Below are positions 6,388-14,546 of a stretch of 20,421 bases of DNA, one piece after another. The notes beneath the pieces are model-generated. The model saw nothing but the letters and a program-made list of their open reading frames with translations, ran no database searches and had not been told where the DNA came from. A program made the position numbers and the translations under genes. Origin of the DNA: DAOTVD01 sp034437075. Its GTDB lineage: Bacteria > Chloroflexota > Anaerolineae > Aggregatilineales > J027. Positions within the stretch are counted from its first letter, which is position 1. Each line of letters opens with the position of its first letter. Location of the stretch: the NCBI GenBank assembly GCA_034437075.1, contig DAOTVD010000043.1:1-20421 (forward strand), written 5' to 3'.

Positions 6388-8187
6388 ATGCAAACCGTAT
6401 ATAGAATAAGCCGCGTATTGGTGTTGGCGCTTCTGGCGTTGGTGGTGGTCGCCTGCGAGACCGAAACGAACACGCCAGGGGATGCTGTGGCGGTCGAGGT
6501 AGAGCCCACCGCGCCGACGGTGCCCGATAACGCCGTCGAGATCAGCATTATTTACGCGCCAGAATCCGACTTGTATATGCCGGATGTGATCCGCGACTTT
6601 AACGAAGCCTACTTAGAAGGGCGCAACCCCGTCACTGGGCAACCCCTGGCCGAGGACGAGCAGCCCATCGTCGTGACGGGCGAGCCGGGCTCCTCCGGCG
6701 TGATCATGCAGGCTATCGTGAATGCTTTCATCGCGCCGAATAACGAGAACGTCGCGCGGCCTACTATCTTTGGGCCGTCGGTGAGTCACTGGTTGGCCCT
6801 GGCCAATCACCTGGCCGGGCGCGAGATTTTCGACCTGGCCAATTCGCCCGCTACGGCCAACGCGCCGGTGGTGATGGCCATCTGGGAAAGTCGCCTGGAA
6901 GCCCTGCAACGCGCCAACCCCGATGAACAAATCGGCTGGACGCACCTGCTCGAAGTGCTGAACAACCCCGAAGGCTGGCGCGCGTATGGCATCGACACCG
7001 ACCGCACCTCGGTGTATTACGGGCATACCGACCCCTTCGTGAGTTCCACGGCGCTTTCAACGCTCATCGCGGAGTATTACGCCAGCGCGCAAGCGCTCGA
7101 CATCACCGAGCGGCAACTGTCTATGGAAACGGTCATGGATGAAGAGGTGCGCGACGGCGTGCGCGACATTGAAGACCTCATCCGCCACTATTCGCGCCGC
7201 ACGACCGAATTTAAGGAATATATCGCCCAAGGGCCAGATTATCTGGATTTTGTGGCGCTGGAAGAAAACGACCTGATCTTCATCAACCAGGGCCTCACGG
7301 AGTTCCAACCGCCCGAACCCTTGGTTGCGCTGTATCCCGCCGAGGGGACATTCTGGCATGAGCATCCCTTTGGCGTGGTGCAAGCTCGGGTCGCCGATTG
7401 GGTGACGCCCGAACAGGAAGCCGCCGCGTTTGTCTTCGCGGATTATGTGCGCAGCGTGCCTGTGCAAGAACGCATCATGTCGGAGGGCTTCCGCCCGGTG
7501 AACCCGGATGTCGAGATCGGCTATCCTTTTGTGCCCGAATACGGCGTGGACCCGGCCCAGCCCTTCACGGTCTTGCAAGTGCCGGAGCCGGAGGTGATCG
7601 CCGCTGTGCAAGAAAGCTGGAACTTCGTGAAAAAGCAAGCCGACATCTGGCTGCTGATCGACACCTCCGGCTCGATGTACGGCACGAACGGCGAAAAACT
7701 GCGCCAGGCTCAAGAAGCCGCCATCGACTTTGTGAATGATACCGAGGTCAATAACCGCGTGGGGCTGATCGAATTCAACACCGAAGCGCGCGTGGTGGTG
7801 GCGCTAGATACCGTAGAAAGTAATCGCGCGGCGCTGATCGAAGGCATCGAAGCCCTGCAAGCCGATGGCGATACGGCCTTGTTTTCCGGCTTGGTGGAGG
7901 CCATCGAAATGCACGAAGACGAAAGCAGCCAAGATCGTATCCGCGCGATTGTCTTGCTGAGCGATGGCGCGAACACCATTGAGGATATGCCTCTGCAAAC
8001 GGTGCTGGCGCGCATCGAAGAAGAACGCAGCGCGCGTAATCCCGTCGTCGTCATCCCGATTGCTTACGGCGGCGATGCGGATATTCGCACGCTCAGTTCC
8101 ATTGCGGAGGCGTCCAACACGCGCGTGCAGTCCGGCGACCCGGACGAGATTCGCACGCTGCTGGAACTCATCAGCAGCTATTTCTAA
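6388..8187 (+). CDS. Lipoprotein with solute-binding-like and VWA domains
   Basis: 599-residue lipoprotein. The signal peptide ends LALVVVAC with the lipidated cysteine at position 23. A Thr/Pro/Glu-rich linker (24-48) leads to a solute-binding-like domain (about 50-400) homologous to the preceding gene. It is followed by a von Willebrand A domain (about 418-599). The metal-coordinating MIDAS sequence is complete: LLIDTSGSM (Asp425), a threonine in GDTALFSG, and the aspartate of LLSDGAN. VWA domains bind partner proteins through a metal ion, so this protein probably links ligand sensing to contacts on the outer surface; that role is inferred. GGAGG at 6374-6378 supports the ATG at 6388, and an adjacent in-frame GTG at 6385 is equally possible. 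The gene ends just before the palindromic terminator. Confidence 0.8.
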   Translation: MQTVYRISRVLVLALLALVVVACETETNTPGDAVAVEVEPTAPTVPDNAVEISIIYAPESDLYMPDVIRDFNEAYLEGRNPVTGQPLAEDEQPIVVTGEPGSSGVIMQAIVNAFIAPNNENVARPTIFGPSVSHWLALANHLAGREIFDLANSPATANAPVVMAIWESRLEALQRANPDEQIGWTHLLEVLNNPEGWRAYGIDTDRTSVYYGHTDPFVSSTALSTLIAEYYASAQALDITERQLSMETVMDEEVRDGVRDIEDLIRHYSRRTTEFKEYIAQGPDYLDFVALEENDLIFINQGLTEFQPPEPLVALYPAEGTFWHEHPFGVVQARVADWVTPEQEAAAFVFADYVRSVPVQERIMSEGFRPVNPDVEIGYPFVPEYGVDPAQPFTVLQVPEPEVIAAVQESWNFVKKQADIWLLIDTSGSMYGTNGEKLRQAQEAAIDFVNDTEVNNRVGLIEFNTEARVVVALDTVESNRAALIEGIEALQADGDTALFSGLVEAIEMHEDESSQDRIRAIVLLSDGANTIEDMPLQTVLARIEEERSARNPVVVIPIAYGGDADIRTLSSIAEASNTRVQSGDPDEIRTLLELISSYF

Positions 8188-8211
8188 CCAGCGCTACGGT
8201 ATATACATAAG

Positions 8212-8237
8212 CCCAAGGCCGCGTACGCGGCCTTGGG
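8212..8237. terminator. Palindromic (probably bidirectional) terminator
   Basis: A perfect 26-base palindrome with arms of 13 bases (cccaaggccgcgt and its complement) lies between two convergent genes. On the plus strand it is followed by TTGTTT. On the minus strand it is followed by a weaker AT-rich CTTATGTATA. It ends the solute-binding/VWA transcript and faces the end of the AI-2E permease gene. Confidence 0.8.
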
Positions 8238-8267
8238 TTGTTTGGCAGGCAGAATGGCAAGCGCGCG

Positions 8268-9395
8268 CTAGCCCAGCACCGGCCCGACGTCATCGCCCAG
8301 CGTGTCTTCCACATAAACGGACTTCACCAAGACGATGCTAAAGGCCACCAGCGGCGCGGCCACCAGCAGACCCACCCAACCGAACATCAGCGCCAGGAAA
8401 ATCTGCGTGAGCATGACCAATGCGGGCGGTAAGGCCACCGTCGAGCGCTGCACATTGGGCGTCACCAGGTAATTTTCAATCATCTGGACGATGGTATAGA
8501 CCACCACCGCCAAGAGGGCTAGCGTCAGGCTTTGCGTAAAGCCGACCAGCACGGCGGGTATTGTGCCCAAGATGGGGCCGATATTAGGGATGAACGACAC
8601 CAGCCCTGCGATAATGGCCAGAGTCAGCGCCAGGGGCATCCCGATAATCATGAGCCCGATATAGGTCAGCAGGCCCACCACAAACATAGAGATGAGCCGC
8701 GCGAACAGCCATTGCCGCACGATCTCATAGCCTTCGTCCAGCACTTCGAACGCGCGCTCGCGATGCCGCAAGGGGAACAAGCGTACCAGATTATTGACAT
8801 AAATTTTCGGCTCAAAGGCCATATAAATTCCGGCTACGACGATCAAGGTCAGGTTTGTCAGCGCACCAAAGGCCCCGGAGAAAAATCCGCTGAGTTGCCG
8901 AAAAATATCGCCATTGCTGGCCGTGTCTGAAACGCGCTCGAAGCTATCTTCCAGATTCACATTCCAGCCAAAACGCCCTAGTTCATTTTCGACTGTTTCC
9001 AGCGATTCGGGAATGCGGCCCGCGAGTTCGTCGAACTGTTCGCCAATTTGCGCGCCCGTTAGCATGAAGAACCCCAAAGGCAGGACGATCAGCACCAGCG
9101 CGACCACGATCACCACCAGGCGTTCGGGCAAATTCACATAGCGCACAATGGTTTGGGTTAGGCTGCGCAGCAATACCGCGATCAGTATCGAAATGAAAAT
9201 CAGCGGTAAGACGTTCACGACATTGACCAAGAGCCACAACAGCGCCGCCAAAATCGCGACGCCGACCAGCGTCAGCACCAGCTTATAGCGAAAGGTGCCC
9301 GTTTCGCCATGTTGCCGACCAGCGCCACCATCCGTTACATTGACACCGCCATGTTGATACGTATGCACATGATCATTTTGTTGGGTTGTGGTCAT
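8268..9395 (-). CDS. AI-2E family transporter (membrane permease)
   Basis: 375-residue polytopic membrane protein of the family named for AI-2 export (TqsA/YdiK type). Members also export other compounds or act as Na+/H+ antiporters, so the substrate is open. Two hydrophobic segments open the transmembrane part (RYKLVLTLVGVAILAALLW, then LPLIFISILIAVLL), and LVVIVVALVLIVLPLGFF follows. A soluble loop at about 110-185 (GEQFDELAGRIPESLETVE) precedes the core with LVSFIPNIGPILGTIPAVLVG and the C-terminal pair of helices. The tail YVEDTLGD is typical. A polar N-terminal extension of about 35 residues contains several histidines. ATG at 9395 was chosen as the first Met outside the upstream gene; earlier in-frame starts lie inside it. 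The ribosome binding site is weak. Gene order places it last in a six-gene run. Confidence 0.9.
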   Translation of the reverse strand: MTTTQQNDHVHTYQHGGVNVTDGGAGRQHGETGTFRYKLVLTLVGVAILAALLWLLVNVVNVLPLIFISILIAVLLRSLTQTIVRYVNLPERLVVIVVALVLIVLPLGFFMLTGAQIGEQFDELAGRIPESLETVENELGRFGWNVNLEDSFERVSDTASNGDIFRQLSGFFSGAFGALTNLTLIVVAGIYMAFEPKIYVNNLVRLFPLRHRERAFEVLDEGYEIVRQWLFARLISMFVVGLLTYIGLMIIGMPLALTLAIIAGLVSFIPNIGPILGTIPAVLVGFTQSLTLALLAVVVYTIVQMIENYLVTPNVQRSTVALPPALVMLTQIFLALMFGWVGLLVAAPLVAFSIVLVKSVYVEDTLGDDVGPVLG

Positions 9396-9465
9396 CGGGT
9401 TATCGTCGCTTTCTGGGTCAATTGATCTCCGGTTTGAAGAGGCAACTTTTAGGACTCGCGCCCGC

Positions 9466-10248
9466 CTAAGCTTCGCCCGGGGCTTCGATGCGGGCCAACA
9501 CCACCGCGATATTATCGCGCCCCCCGGCTGCATTGGCCGCGTTGACGAGGTCGCGGCAGGCGTCGTCTAGCGTATCGGCACGCTGCACGATCTCGAATAT
9601 GGTTTCGTCGCGTAGTTCGTTCCATAGACCGTCCGAGCACAGCAGCAGACAATCGCCGGGCACGGCTTGTAAATCGAAGGTATCGACTGAAATATCTTCC
9701 TCGCGGCCCAGGGCGTTGTACAACACATTCTGGCGTGGATGATCGCGCGCTTCTTCGGGCGTCAGCTTGCCCGAATCGACTAAATATTGCGCCATGGAAT
9801 GGTCAGTCGTGATGCGGTGGATGTCCTCGGCGGTGATGAGATAGGCGCGGCTATCGCCCACATTGGCCACATGGATATGGTCGTTCATCACAACGGCCAA
9901 AACGAGCGTCGTGCCCATGTTGGCCCCGCCTTTTGCGCGTTCATTCAGCACGCTCTGATTCGCCACGTGGATGGCGTGTTCTAGCCAGGCGCGGGTGTCT
10001 TCGGGCGTGTCGGCGGCTATTTCGGTCAGGGAGTCTAGGTCATGGTACATGACGGCCTGCACGGCCAATTTACTGGCCACTTCGCCGGCCTCGTGCCCGC
10101 CCATGCCATCGGCCACGGCATAGACTTCCACATACTGGGTTTCGTCGTGGGTCGCTTCGGTCAGATCAACGGCAGCTAGGCTATCCTGGTTGGTGTCGCG
10201 TTGCTGGCCTTTATCCAGGCCCCAACTCGATTTTGTGTTATCACTCAT
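9466..10248 (-). CDS. PP2C-type Ser/Thr protein phosphatase
   Basis: 260-residue soluble metal-dependent phosphatase of the PrpC/Stp1 type, which removes phosphate from Ser/Thr in substrates of Hanks-type kinases. All core motifs are seen: RDTNQDS (17-23), ADGMGGHEAGEVAS (46-59) with the metal-binding Asp47, VGDSRAYLI, TTDHSMAQYL, LLCSDGLWNEL and GGRDNIAVVLA near the C-terminus. The length is normal for the catalytic domain alone. Start: ATG at 10248, with an in-frame GTG directly before it at 10251. It lies 121 bases from the dual-specificity phosphatase gene and 70 bases before the permease gene, all on the minus strand. No active Ser/Thr kinase lies in the window to be its partner; the only kinase-fold gene (753-1649) looks inactive. 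Confidence 0.94.
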   Translation of the reverse strand: MSDNTKSSWGLDKGQQRDTNQDSLAAVDLTEATHDETQYVEVYAVADGMGGHEAGEVASKLAVQAVMYHDLDSLTEIAADTPEDTRAWLEHAIHVANQSVLNERAKGGANMGTTLVLAVVMNDHIHVANVGDSRAYLITAEDIHRITTDHSMAQYLVDSGKLTPEEARDHPRQNVLYNALGREEDISVDTFDLQAVPGDCLLLCSDGLWNELRDETIFEIVQRADTLDDACRDLVNAANAAGGRDNIAVVLARIEAPGEA

Positions 10249-10369
10249 CACTTCTCATCTTTCGTTAGGTATGGTTATTTTCAGTCTAGCGCCTGCGCCG
10301 GGGTACAGCATGCCCCCGAGCGCTGATTTTAAGGGGGTGAAGTGGGTAAATTTGGGTTGCCCAGTTGGC

Positions 10370-10951
10370 CTAAGCGGTTTTCACATCGCCCAGGGCGCGC
10401 AGGGCGGGCGCGTGCTCGCGCAGTATCTCCATTTGGTTGGGCAGAATACGCACGAAGGGCCGCGCGTTGGTAATGCGCGCGACGGCCTCATCCACCGAAG
10501 CGCCTTCCGAGATGAGATACGCGGCGGCCATAGTCGGCGCGCGGCCTACGCCGCTGCCACAATGCACATAGACCTTACCGCCCTCGGCCACCATCGCGCG
10601 GATGAAGCGCACGCCATCTTCCAGATTATCCAGGCTGGGCGCGGTATTATCCGCGATGGGGATGTAGGCATGGTCGGTCAGGGACAAGCCGTGTTCGGCA
10701 TCGTCATATTCTTCGCGCAGGTTGACTGACGCGGCGATGCCTTCACTTTGCAGGGTTTGCAACCCGCGCTTGCCATATTGCGAACCGATAAACAGGTGCG
10801 GTGTCACGCGGCTATAGCGCAAAGACATCGAGCCAGTCAGCTTGGGGATGCCGACCGCGTACATCCAGTGCAGCGTGGTACGCACGCCTTGCTCGCGCAA
10901 GCGGCGTATGATGATGGTAATCAGTTCGAAAAACAATTGAATAGAGCGCAT
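10370..10951 (-). CDS. Dual-specificity/tyrosine-type protein phosphatase
   Basis: 193-residue cysteine phosphatase. The P-loop VHCGSGVGRAPT gives Cys131 as nucleophile and Arg137 as phosphate-binding residue (CX5R), and Asp101 in IPIADNTAP fits the general acid. The fold core covers about 46-190. The N-terminal 40 residues (IQLFFELITIIIRRLREQG) look like an amphipathic or membrane-touching helix. Related phosphatases act on phosphotyrosine, phosphoserine/threonine or phospholipids such as phosphatidylglycerophosphate; the lipid-kinase neighbour makes a lipid substrate worth considering. The start has AAGGAG 8 bases upstream. It begins 5 bases after the stop of the lipid kinase gene, so the two are co-translated. 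Confidence 0.9.
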   Translation of the reverse strand: MRSIQLFFELITIIIRRLREQGVRTTLHWMYAVGIPKLTGSMSLRYSRVTPHLFIGSQYGKRGLQTLQSEGIAASVNLREEYDDAEHGLSLTDHAYIPIADNTAPSLDNLEDGVRFIRAMVAEGGKVYVHCGSGVGRAPTMAAAYLISEGASVDEAVARITNARPFVRILPNQMEILREHAPALRALGDVKTA

Positions 10952-10956
10952 AAAAA

Positions 10957-11862
10957 TTACTCCTTGGGCACCAACACCCGCATTGCGTCGGAGATCACAT
11001 CAATGGTGGCGGGTGTATGGCCCAGATTTTCGCCATCGATGCTAATGGGTTGGGGGTCGTCCGTCTTCACGACGAAGCGCCGCCCGGTATAGTGGCCGGG
11101 GAACTGGCCGAGGTCGGCGTCCAGGTGACTTTTGATGACAGCCATTATCTGGCTGCTTTGGGGTTCGAACACAAACGCATCGAGCACGCCATCATCCACG
11201 CGCACATCTGGCGCGAAATCGAAGGCCGCGCCGCCGCCAATTGTCACGGCGTTGGCGATCATGCAGGCGACGCCTTCTAGCGTCTTGTCCTCCTCCTCAT
11301 CAATGCACAGGTGATAGGCCATAGTATCCGTCCCAGTCAGTGATTCCACCGCCGCGAAGATATACGCCAGGTTGCCGAAACGATTTTTCAGGTCGCGGCT
11401 GGCTTTTTCCAGGATGTCATTCTGCACGCCGATATTCGTGCGCAACAGAAAATAGCCTTGTGTTTCGGCCTCGTCGCCGCAAGTCACTTGCCCCAGATCA
11501 ACCGCGCGTTCGGCGTAGTCGCTGACAATGAGTTCCAGCGCGGCGCGTAAATCCTGGGGGATGTTGAGCTTATACGAGAGCGCATTCCCGGTGCCGCCGG
11601 GCAGAATCGCCAGCGGGACATCATGCTCTAGCAGGCCGTTAGCCACGTCTTTAATCGTGCCATCGCCGCCATAGGCCACGATGAGATCGGCGCCGTCGTC
11701 AATGGCTTCGGCGGCCAGGCGCGCGCCGTCGCCGTCTTGGTGGGTCACGTCTACGCTCCATTTCATATCATAGGAATTAAAAACGGCGCTAGTGGTGTTC
11801 AGAATGGTGTTGGCCGTCCCGGCGGCGGGGTTCACGATGAGCCGAACATGTTGAAATGCCAT
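10957..11862 (-). CDS. Diacylglycerol kinase-family lipid kinase (YegS/DgkB type)
   Basis: 301-residue soluble lipid kinase that phosphorylates diacylglycerol or a related lipid at the inner face of the membrane. The N-terminal domain shows LIVNPAAGTAN (8-18), the nucleotide-binding GGDGT (65-69) and LPGGTGNALS (87-96). The C-terminal half is the beta-rich domain with VTIGGGAAFDFAPD and VDDGVLDAFVF, and it ends with the usual SIDGENLGHTPATIDV segment. The length is normal. Start: ATG at 11862, with only a weak purine run upstream. It lies 28 bases downstream of the metallophosphoesterase gene and is tightly joined to the phosphatase gene. Whether it recycles diacylglycerol into phosphatidic acid or makes a special lipid cannot be told. 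Confidence 0.92.
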   Translation of the reverse strand: MAFQHVRLIVNPAAGTANTILNTTSAVFNSYDMKWSVDVTHQDGDGARLAAEAIDDGADLIVAYGGDGTIKDVANGLLEHDVPLAILPGGTGNALSYKLNIPQDLRAALELIVSDYAERAVDLGQVTCGDEAETQGYFLLRTNIGVQNDILEKASRDLKNRFGNLAYIFAAVESLTGTDTMAYHLCIDEEEDKTLEGVACMIANAVTIGGGAAFDFAPDVRVDDGVLDAFVFEPQSSQIMAVIKSHLDADLGQFPGHYTGRRFVVKTDDPQPISIDGENLGHTPATIDVISDAMRVLVPKE

Positions 11863-11890
11863 AATTTTTTCTCGCTTTCAGGTGTCGGAT

Positions 11891-12730
11891 TTAAGCAGGG
11901 TATAGCGTAAAAACGGTAATTTCGGGGCGGCAATTGAAGCGCGCCTTCAGGCGCACCATGCCCAGCCCACGATTCACATACAGCAGCATGTCGTTTAGTT
12001 GGTACATGCCCTGGATGTATTGTTCGCTACCCTCGGGCAGATACACGGCCCCGATAAACGGCACTTGCACCTGCCCGCCGTGGGTATGGCCGGAGAGTTG
12101 CAGCGCGAAGCGCCCGCTGGGGGCGCTGTCTGCGGCAAATTCTGGCTCGTGGGCCAGCAGAATCGCGGGGTCGGCCTGGCCATCTAGCTGACGCAATACC
12201 GCGTCTAAGTCCGGCTCGCCGCGTAGCGGATCGTCCACGCCCGCGATGAACAAGCAGCCGCCGTCGCGCGCGATGGCATAGACCGTATTATCCAGGTCGC
12301 GGATGTTGGCTTCGCGCATCGCTTGCCGGATAGAATGCATCCCGCTGTGATAATCGTGGTTGCCCGTCACGCCAACGACGCCATCTGGCGCGCGTAGCGC
12401 GCGCAAGACCTCCGGCAGATCGTCGGGCGCGTCTTCTTTTTCCCAAGAGACAAAATCCCCGGTGATGGCGACGAGGTCGGGCTGCTGCGCGTTAACGCGC
12501 GCCACAATGGCTTCTAGGCGTTCTTTGCCCAGCCAGCTATCAATATGCAAATCGCTGATCTGCACTAGGCGATAGCCGCCGAACGCCGGGTGCAAACCGC
12601 GCAGGCGCAGCGGAATCCGCCGGACTTGCAACCATTGCGGCTCGATGAGTGTGGCGTATAGCCCCACTCCGGCCCCTATCAGCAATCCGCCGCCCCATGC
12701 CCAGCCAAAATATCGTTTAAGTTTCGCCAT
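11891..12730 (-). CDS. Membrane-anchored metallophosphoesterase (YkuE/YaeI type)
   Basis: 279-residue calcineurin-like phosphoesterase with one N-terminal hydrophobic anchor (8-28, WAWGGGLLIGAGVGLYATLI). The metal ligands are all present in the usual order: QISDLHID (Asp60, His62), TGDFVSW (Asp92), TGNHDYHSG (Asn124, His125), LAHEPE (His194) and SGHTHGGQ (His215, His217). The spacing matches the YkuE/YaeI group of predicted membrane-associated lipid or sugar-phosphate phosphatases. Start: ATG at 12730, 3 bases after the stop of the YihY/BrkB gene and without its own clear ribosome binding site, so translation is probably coupled. The position between a membrane protein and a lipid kinase supports a role in membrane lipid metabolism (inference). 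Confidence 0.92.
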   Translation of the reverse strand: MAKLKRYFGWAWGGGLLIGAGVGLYATLIEPQWLQVRRIPLRLRGLHPAFGGYRLVQISDLHIDSWLGKERLEAIVARVNAQQPDLVAITGDFVSWEKEDAPDDLPEVLRALRAPDGVVGVTGNHDYHSGMHSIRQAMREANIRDLDNTVYAIARDGGCLFIAGVDDPLRGEPDLDAVLRQLDGQADPAILLAHEPEFAADSAPSGRFALQLSGHTHGGQVQVPFIGAVYLPEGSEQYIQGMYQLNDMLLYVNRGLGMVRLKARFNCRPEITVFTLYPA

Positions 12731-12733
12731 GGC

Positions 12734-13651
12734 TTAGCTGCCCGCCGGTTCATCGACCGTGACGCGCTTGACGCGCACCGCGTTTTTATCCGGCTGGATG
12801 CCGCGCCCGCGATGCTCCGCGTAGACCTGGGTAAACTTGGCCCCCACAAATGCAACCTGGCTGGTGTAAAACGCCCATAGCATCAGCGCGATGAACGAAC
12901 CCGCCGCGCCAAATGCCGAGGTCGTGCTGCCGTATTGCAGATACAGCCCGATGAAAAAATTGCCGACCAGCACCAAGACCGCCGTGATGAACGCGCCCAG
13001 CCAGACATCCTGCCAGGCAATGCGCGCATCCGGCAGAATTTTATAGATCATGGCCAGGGCCAGCGTCAGCAAGGCCAGCGCCACCGCCCAGTTGATAATC
13101 TGCGAGAGGATGTCCACCGCCGGCACGATGTTATCCGCTTCATCTACTATAGCTGGCACAATCGAGTTTACAATCAAAATCAGCAGCAAAAAGACGCCCA
13201 GCAGAATGACAATCCCGAAGGAGACCAAGCGCTTGCGCACCACCTGCCAACTCATGCTAGCCAGGTTATCCCCATCGCGGGATTCGACATGCCAGATGTA
13301 GTTCAGCGCGCGTTGGAGTTGCAAAAAGAACCGCACCGACGCAAACACCAAAAACCCAAGGCTGAACAGCGTGGCGATGGTGCCCGAAGTCGGGTCGTTA
13401 TAAGCCCCAGCTAGCAAACCCTGGATGGCGCGCGCGGCTTCCGTGCCGATAACGTCTTCCGTCTGGGCGACGATTTCGCCCTCGGCGGCTTGTTCGCCAT
13501 AGAAAAAACCCGCGATAAATATCGAGATATGCAAAATGGGCGCTAGCGAAAAAATTAGAAAGAACGACAAAGCCGCCGCCAGTTCGGAGGTGCGGGTATC
13601 GAACCAAGCGGTGATGGTTTCGCGCAAAATATTAACGGTCGATTGATTCAT
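12734..13651 (-). CDS. YihY/virulence factor BrkB family membrane protein
   Basis: 305-residue inner-membrane protein of the YihY/BrkB (formerly RNase BN) family, with about six membrane segments. Family marks: LAAALSFFLIFSLAPILHIS (24-43), the RFFLQLQRALNYIW stretch, LPDARIAWQDVWLGAF, and near the end FGAAGSFIALMLWAFYTSQ followed by GAKFTQVYAEHRG. The old annotation as ribonuclease BN is not supported for this family; the function is unknown, possibly lipid or solute transport. AGGAG 5 bases before the ATG at 13651 supports the start. It opens the six-gene minus-strand run. A possible -10 box TATACT lies at 13709-13704 on the minus strand, without a good -35. Confidence 0.9.
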   Translation of the reverse strand: MNQSTVNILRETITAWFDTRTSELAAALSFFLIFSLAPILHISIFIAGFFYGEQAAEGEIVAQTEDVIGTEAARAIQGLLAGAYNDPTSGTIATLFSLGFLVFASVRFFLQLQRALNYIWHVESRDGDNLASMSWQVVRKRLVSFGIVILLGVFLLLILIVNSIVPAIVDEADNIVPAVDILSQIINWAVALALLTLALAMIYKILPDARIAWQDVWLGAFITAVLVLVGNFFIGLYLQYGSTTSAFGAAGSFIALMLWAFYTSQVAFVGAKFTQVYAEHRGRGIQPDKNAVRVKRVTVDEPAGS

Positions 13652-13821
13652 GGAAGCTCCTATGGGGGTTACATATGCGGGAGGACGTCAGCCGTTTTGA
13701 TGCAGTATAAATCTTCGGGCACGCTGGGGCATGGGTCGTCTGGGTGCTTCCATCGCCCCAGATGGCGCATTCGATAATTGGTAAAAGGAACCTTACGGCC
13801 CATCTAGCTACCCCCCGCGTT

Positions 13822-13830
13822 TGGTAGAAT
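13822..13830 (+). promoter_or_regulatory. Extended -10 promoter element for the response regulator gene
   Basis: TGGTAGAAT, an extended -10 with one mismatch in the hexamer, lies 38 bases before the ATG at 13869. No good -35 box is visible. The leader would be about 32 bases and contains the G-rich ribosome binding site (GGGGGA). Confidence 0.5.
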
Positions 13831-13868
13831 GTTAGATACCATTACTTAACCACTTGGGGGAATAACCC

Positions 13869-14546
13869 ATGCCGAACCAACCCGCTGACAAGCCCATCAT
13901 TCGCCTGATTATTGCCGATGACCACGACATGCTGCGCGATGGCTTGCGCTATTTCATAGACTCGTTTGATGATCTGGAATTGCTGGCGGAAGCCACCGAT
14001 GGCGAACAGGCCATCTGGTATTGCCAAGAGCACCAGCCAGACGTGGTGCTGATGGATTTGAAAATGCCACGTCTGGGGGGTATCGAAGCCATCCAACGCC
14101 TAAAGGCCGAGTATCCGAATATGAAGTTCATCGTGCTGACGAGCTTTGTGGAAGAAGACATGGTGCAAACGGCCCTGGCCGCAGGCGCTACGGGCTATCT
14201 GCTAAAGGATGCAGGCGCCCAAGATTTATACAACGCCATCCAGCGCGCCTATGGCGGGCAAACGATGCTGGCCCCCGAGGCAACGCAGGTCTTGGTGCAA
14301 GCCACCACCCGCCCGCCGAAACTCGGCCACGACCTGACCGCGCGCGAGATCGAAATTTTGCAGCATCTGGTGCACGGGCTCAGCAATAGCGAAATTGGCG
14401 AGAAGCTGTTCATCAGCCGCTCCACCGTCAAAAACCATATCAGCAGTATTTTTGCCAAGCTGCAAACCGATAGCCGCACGGAGGCCGCCGCGCTGGCCAT
14501 CCAACATAATATCGTCCAGCTAGAGGAAGAACCCCCCGCCGATTAA
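13869..14546 (+). CDS. NarL/FixJ-family response regulator (REC-LuxR HTH)
   Basis: 225-residue DNA-binding response regulator. The receiver domain (about 10-125) has the acidic pair Asp17/Asp18, the phospho-acceptor Asp63 in LMDLKMP, Thr91 and Lys113 (GYLLKDA). A linker of about 30 residues leads to a LuxR-type helix-turn-helix (about 155-212: LTAREIEILQHLV, then ISRSTVKNHISSIFAKLQ). Phosphorylation at Asp63 should allow dimer formation and promoter binding. GGGGGA about 8 bases upstream of the ATG supports the start. It faces the histidine kinase gene and overlaps its stop codon; HisKA_3 kinases and NarL-type regulators usually work together, so the two very probably form a pair in spite of the unusual convergent layout. 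Confidence 0.95.
   Translation: MPNQPADKPIIRLIIADDHDMLRDGLRYFIDSFDDLELLAEATDGEQAIWYCQEHQPDVVLMDLKMPRLGGIEAIQRLKAEYPNMKFIVLTSFVEEDMVQTALAAGATGYLLKDAGAQDLYNAIQRAYGGQTMLAPEATQVLVQATTRPPKLGHDLTAREIEILQHLVHGLSNSEIGEKLFISRSTVKNHISSIFAKLQTDSRTEAAALAIQHNIVQLEEEPPAD

Noticed and set aside
7057..7713. Minus-strand 218-residue His/Arg-rich frame
   Set aside because: Antisense to the solute-binding/VWA lipoprotein, whose motifs are clear; the composition is typical of a shadow frame.
12734..13651. Ribonuclease BN annotation for the BrkB-type gene
   Set aside because: RNase BN activity belongs to the unrelated RNase Z-type protein; this membrane family has no demonstrated nuclease activity.
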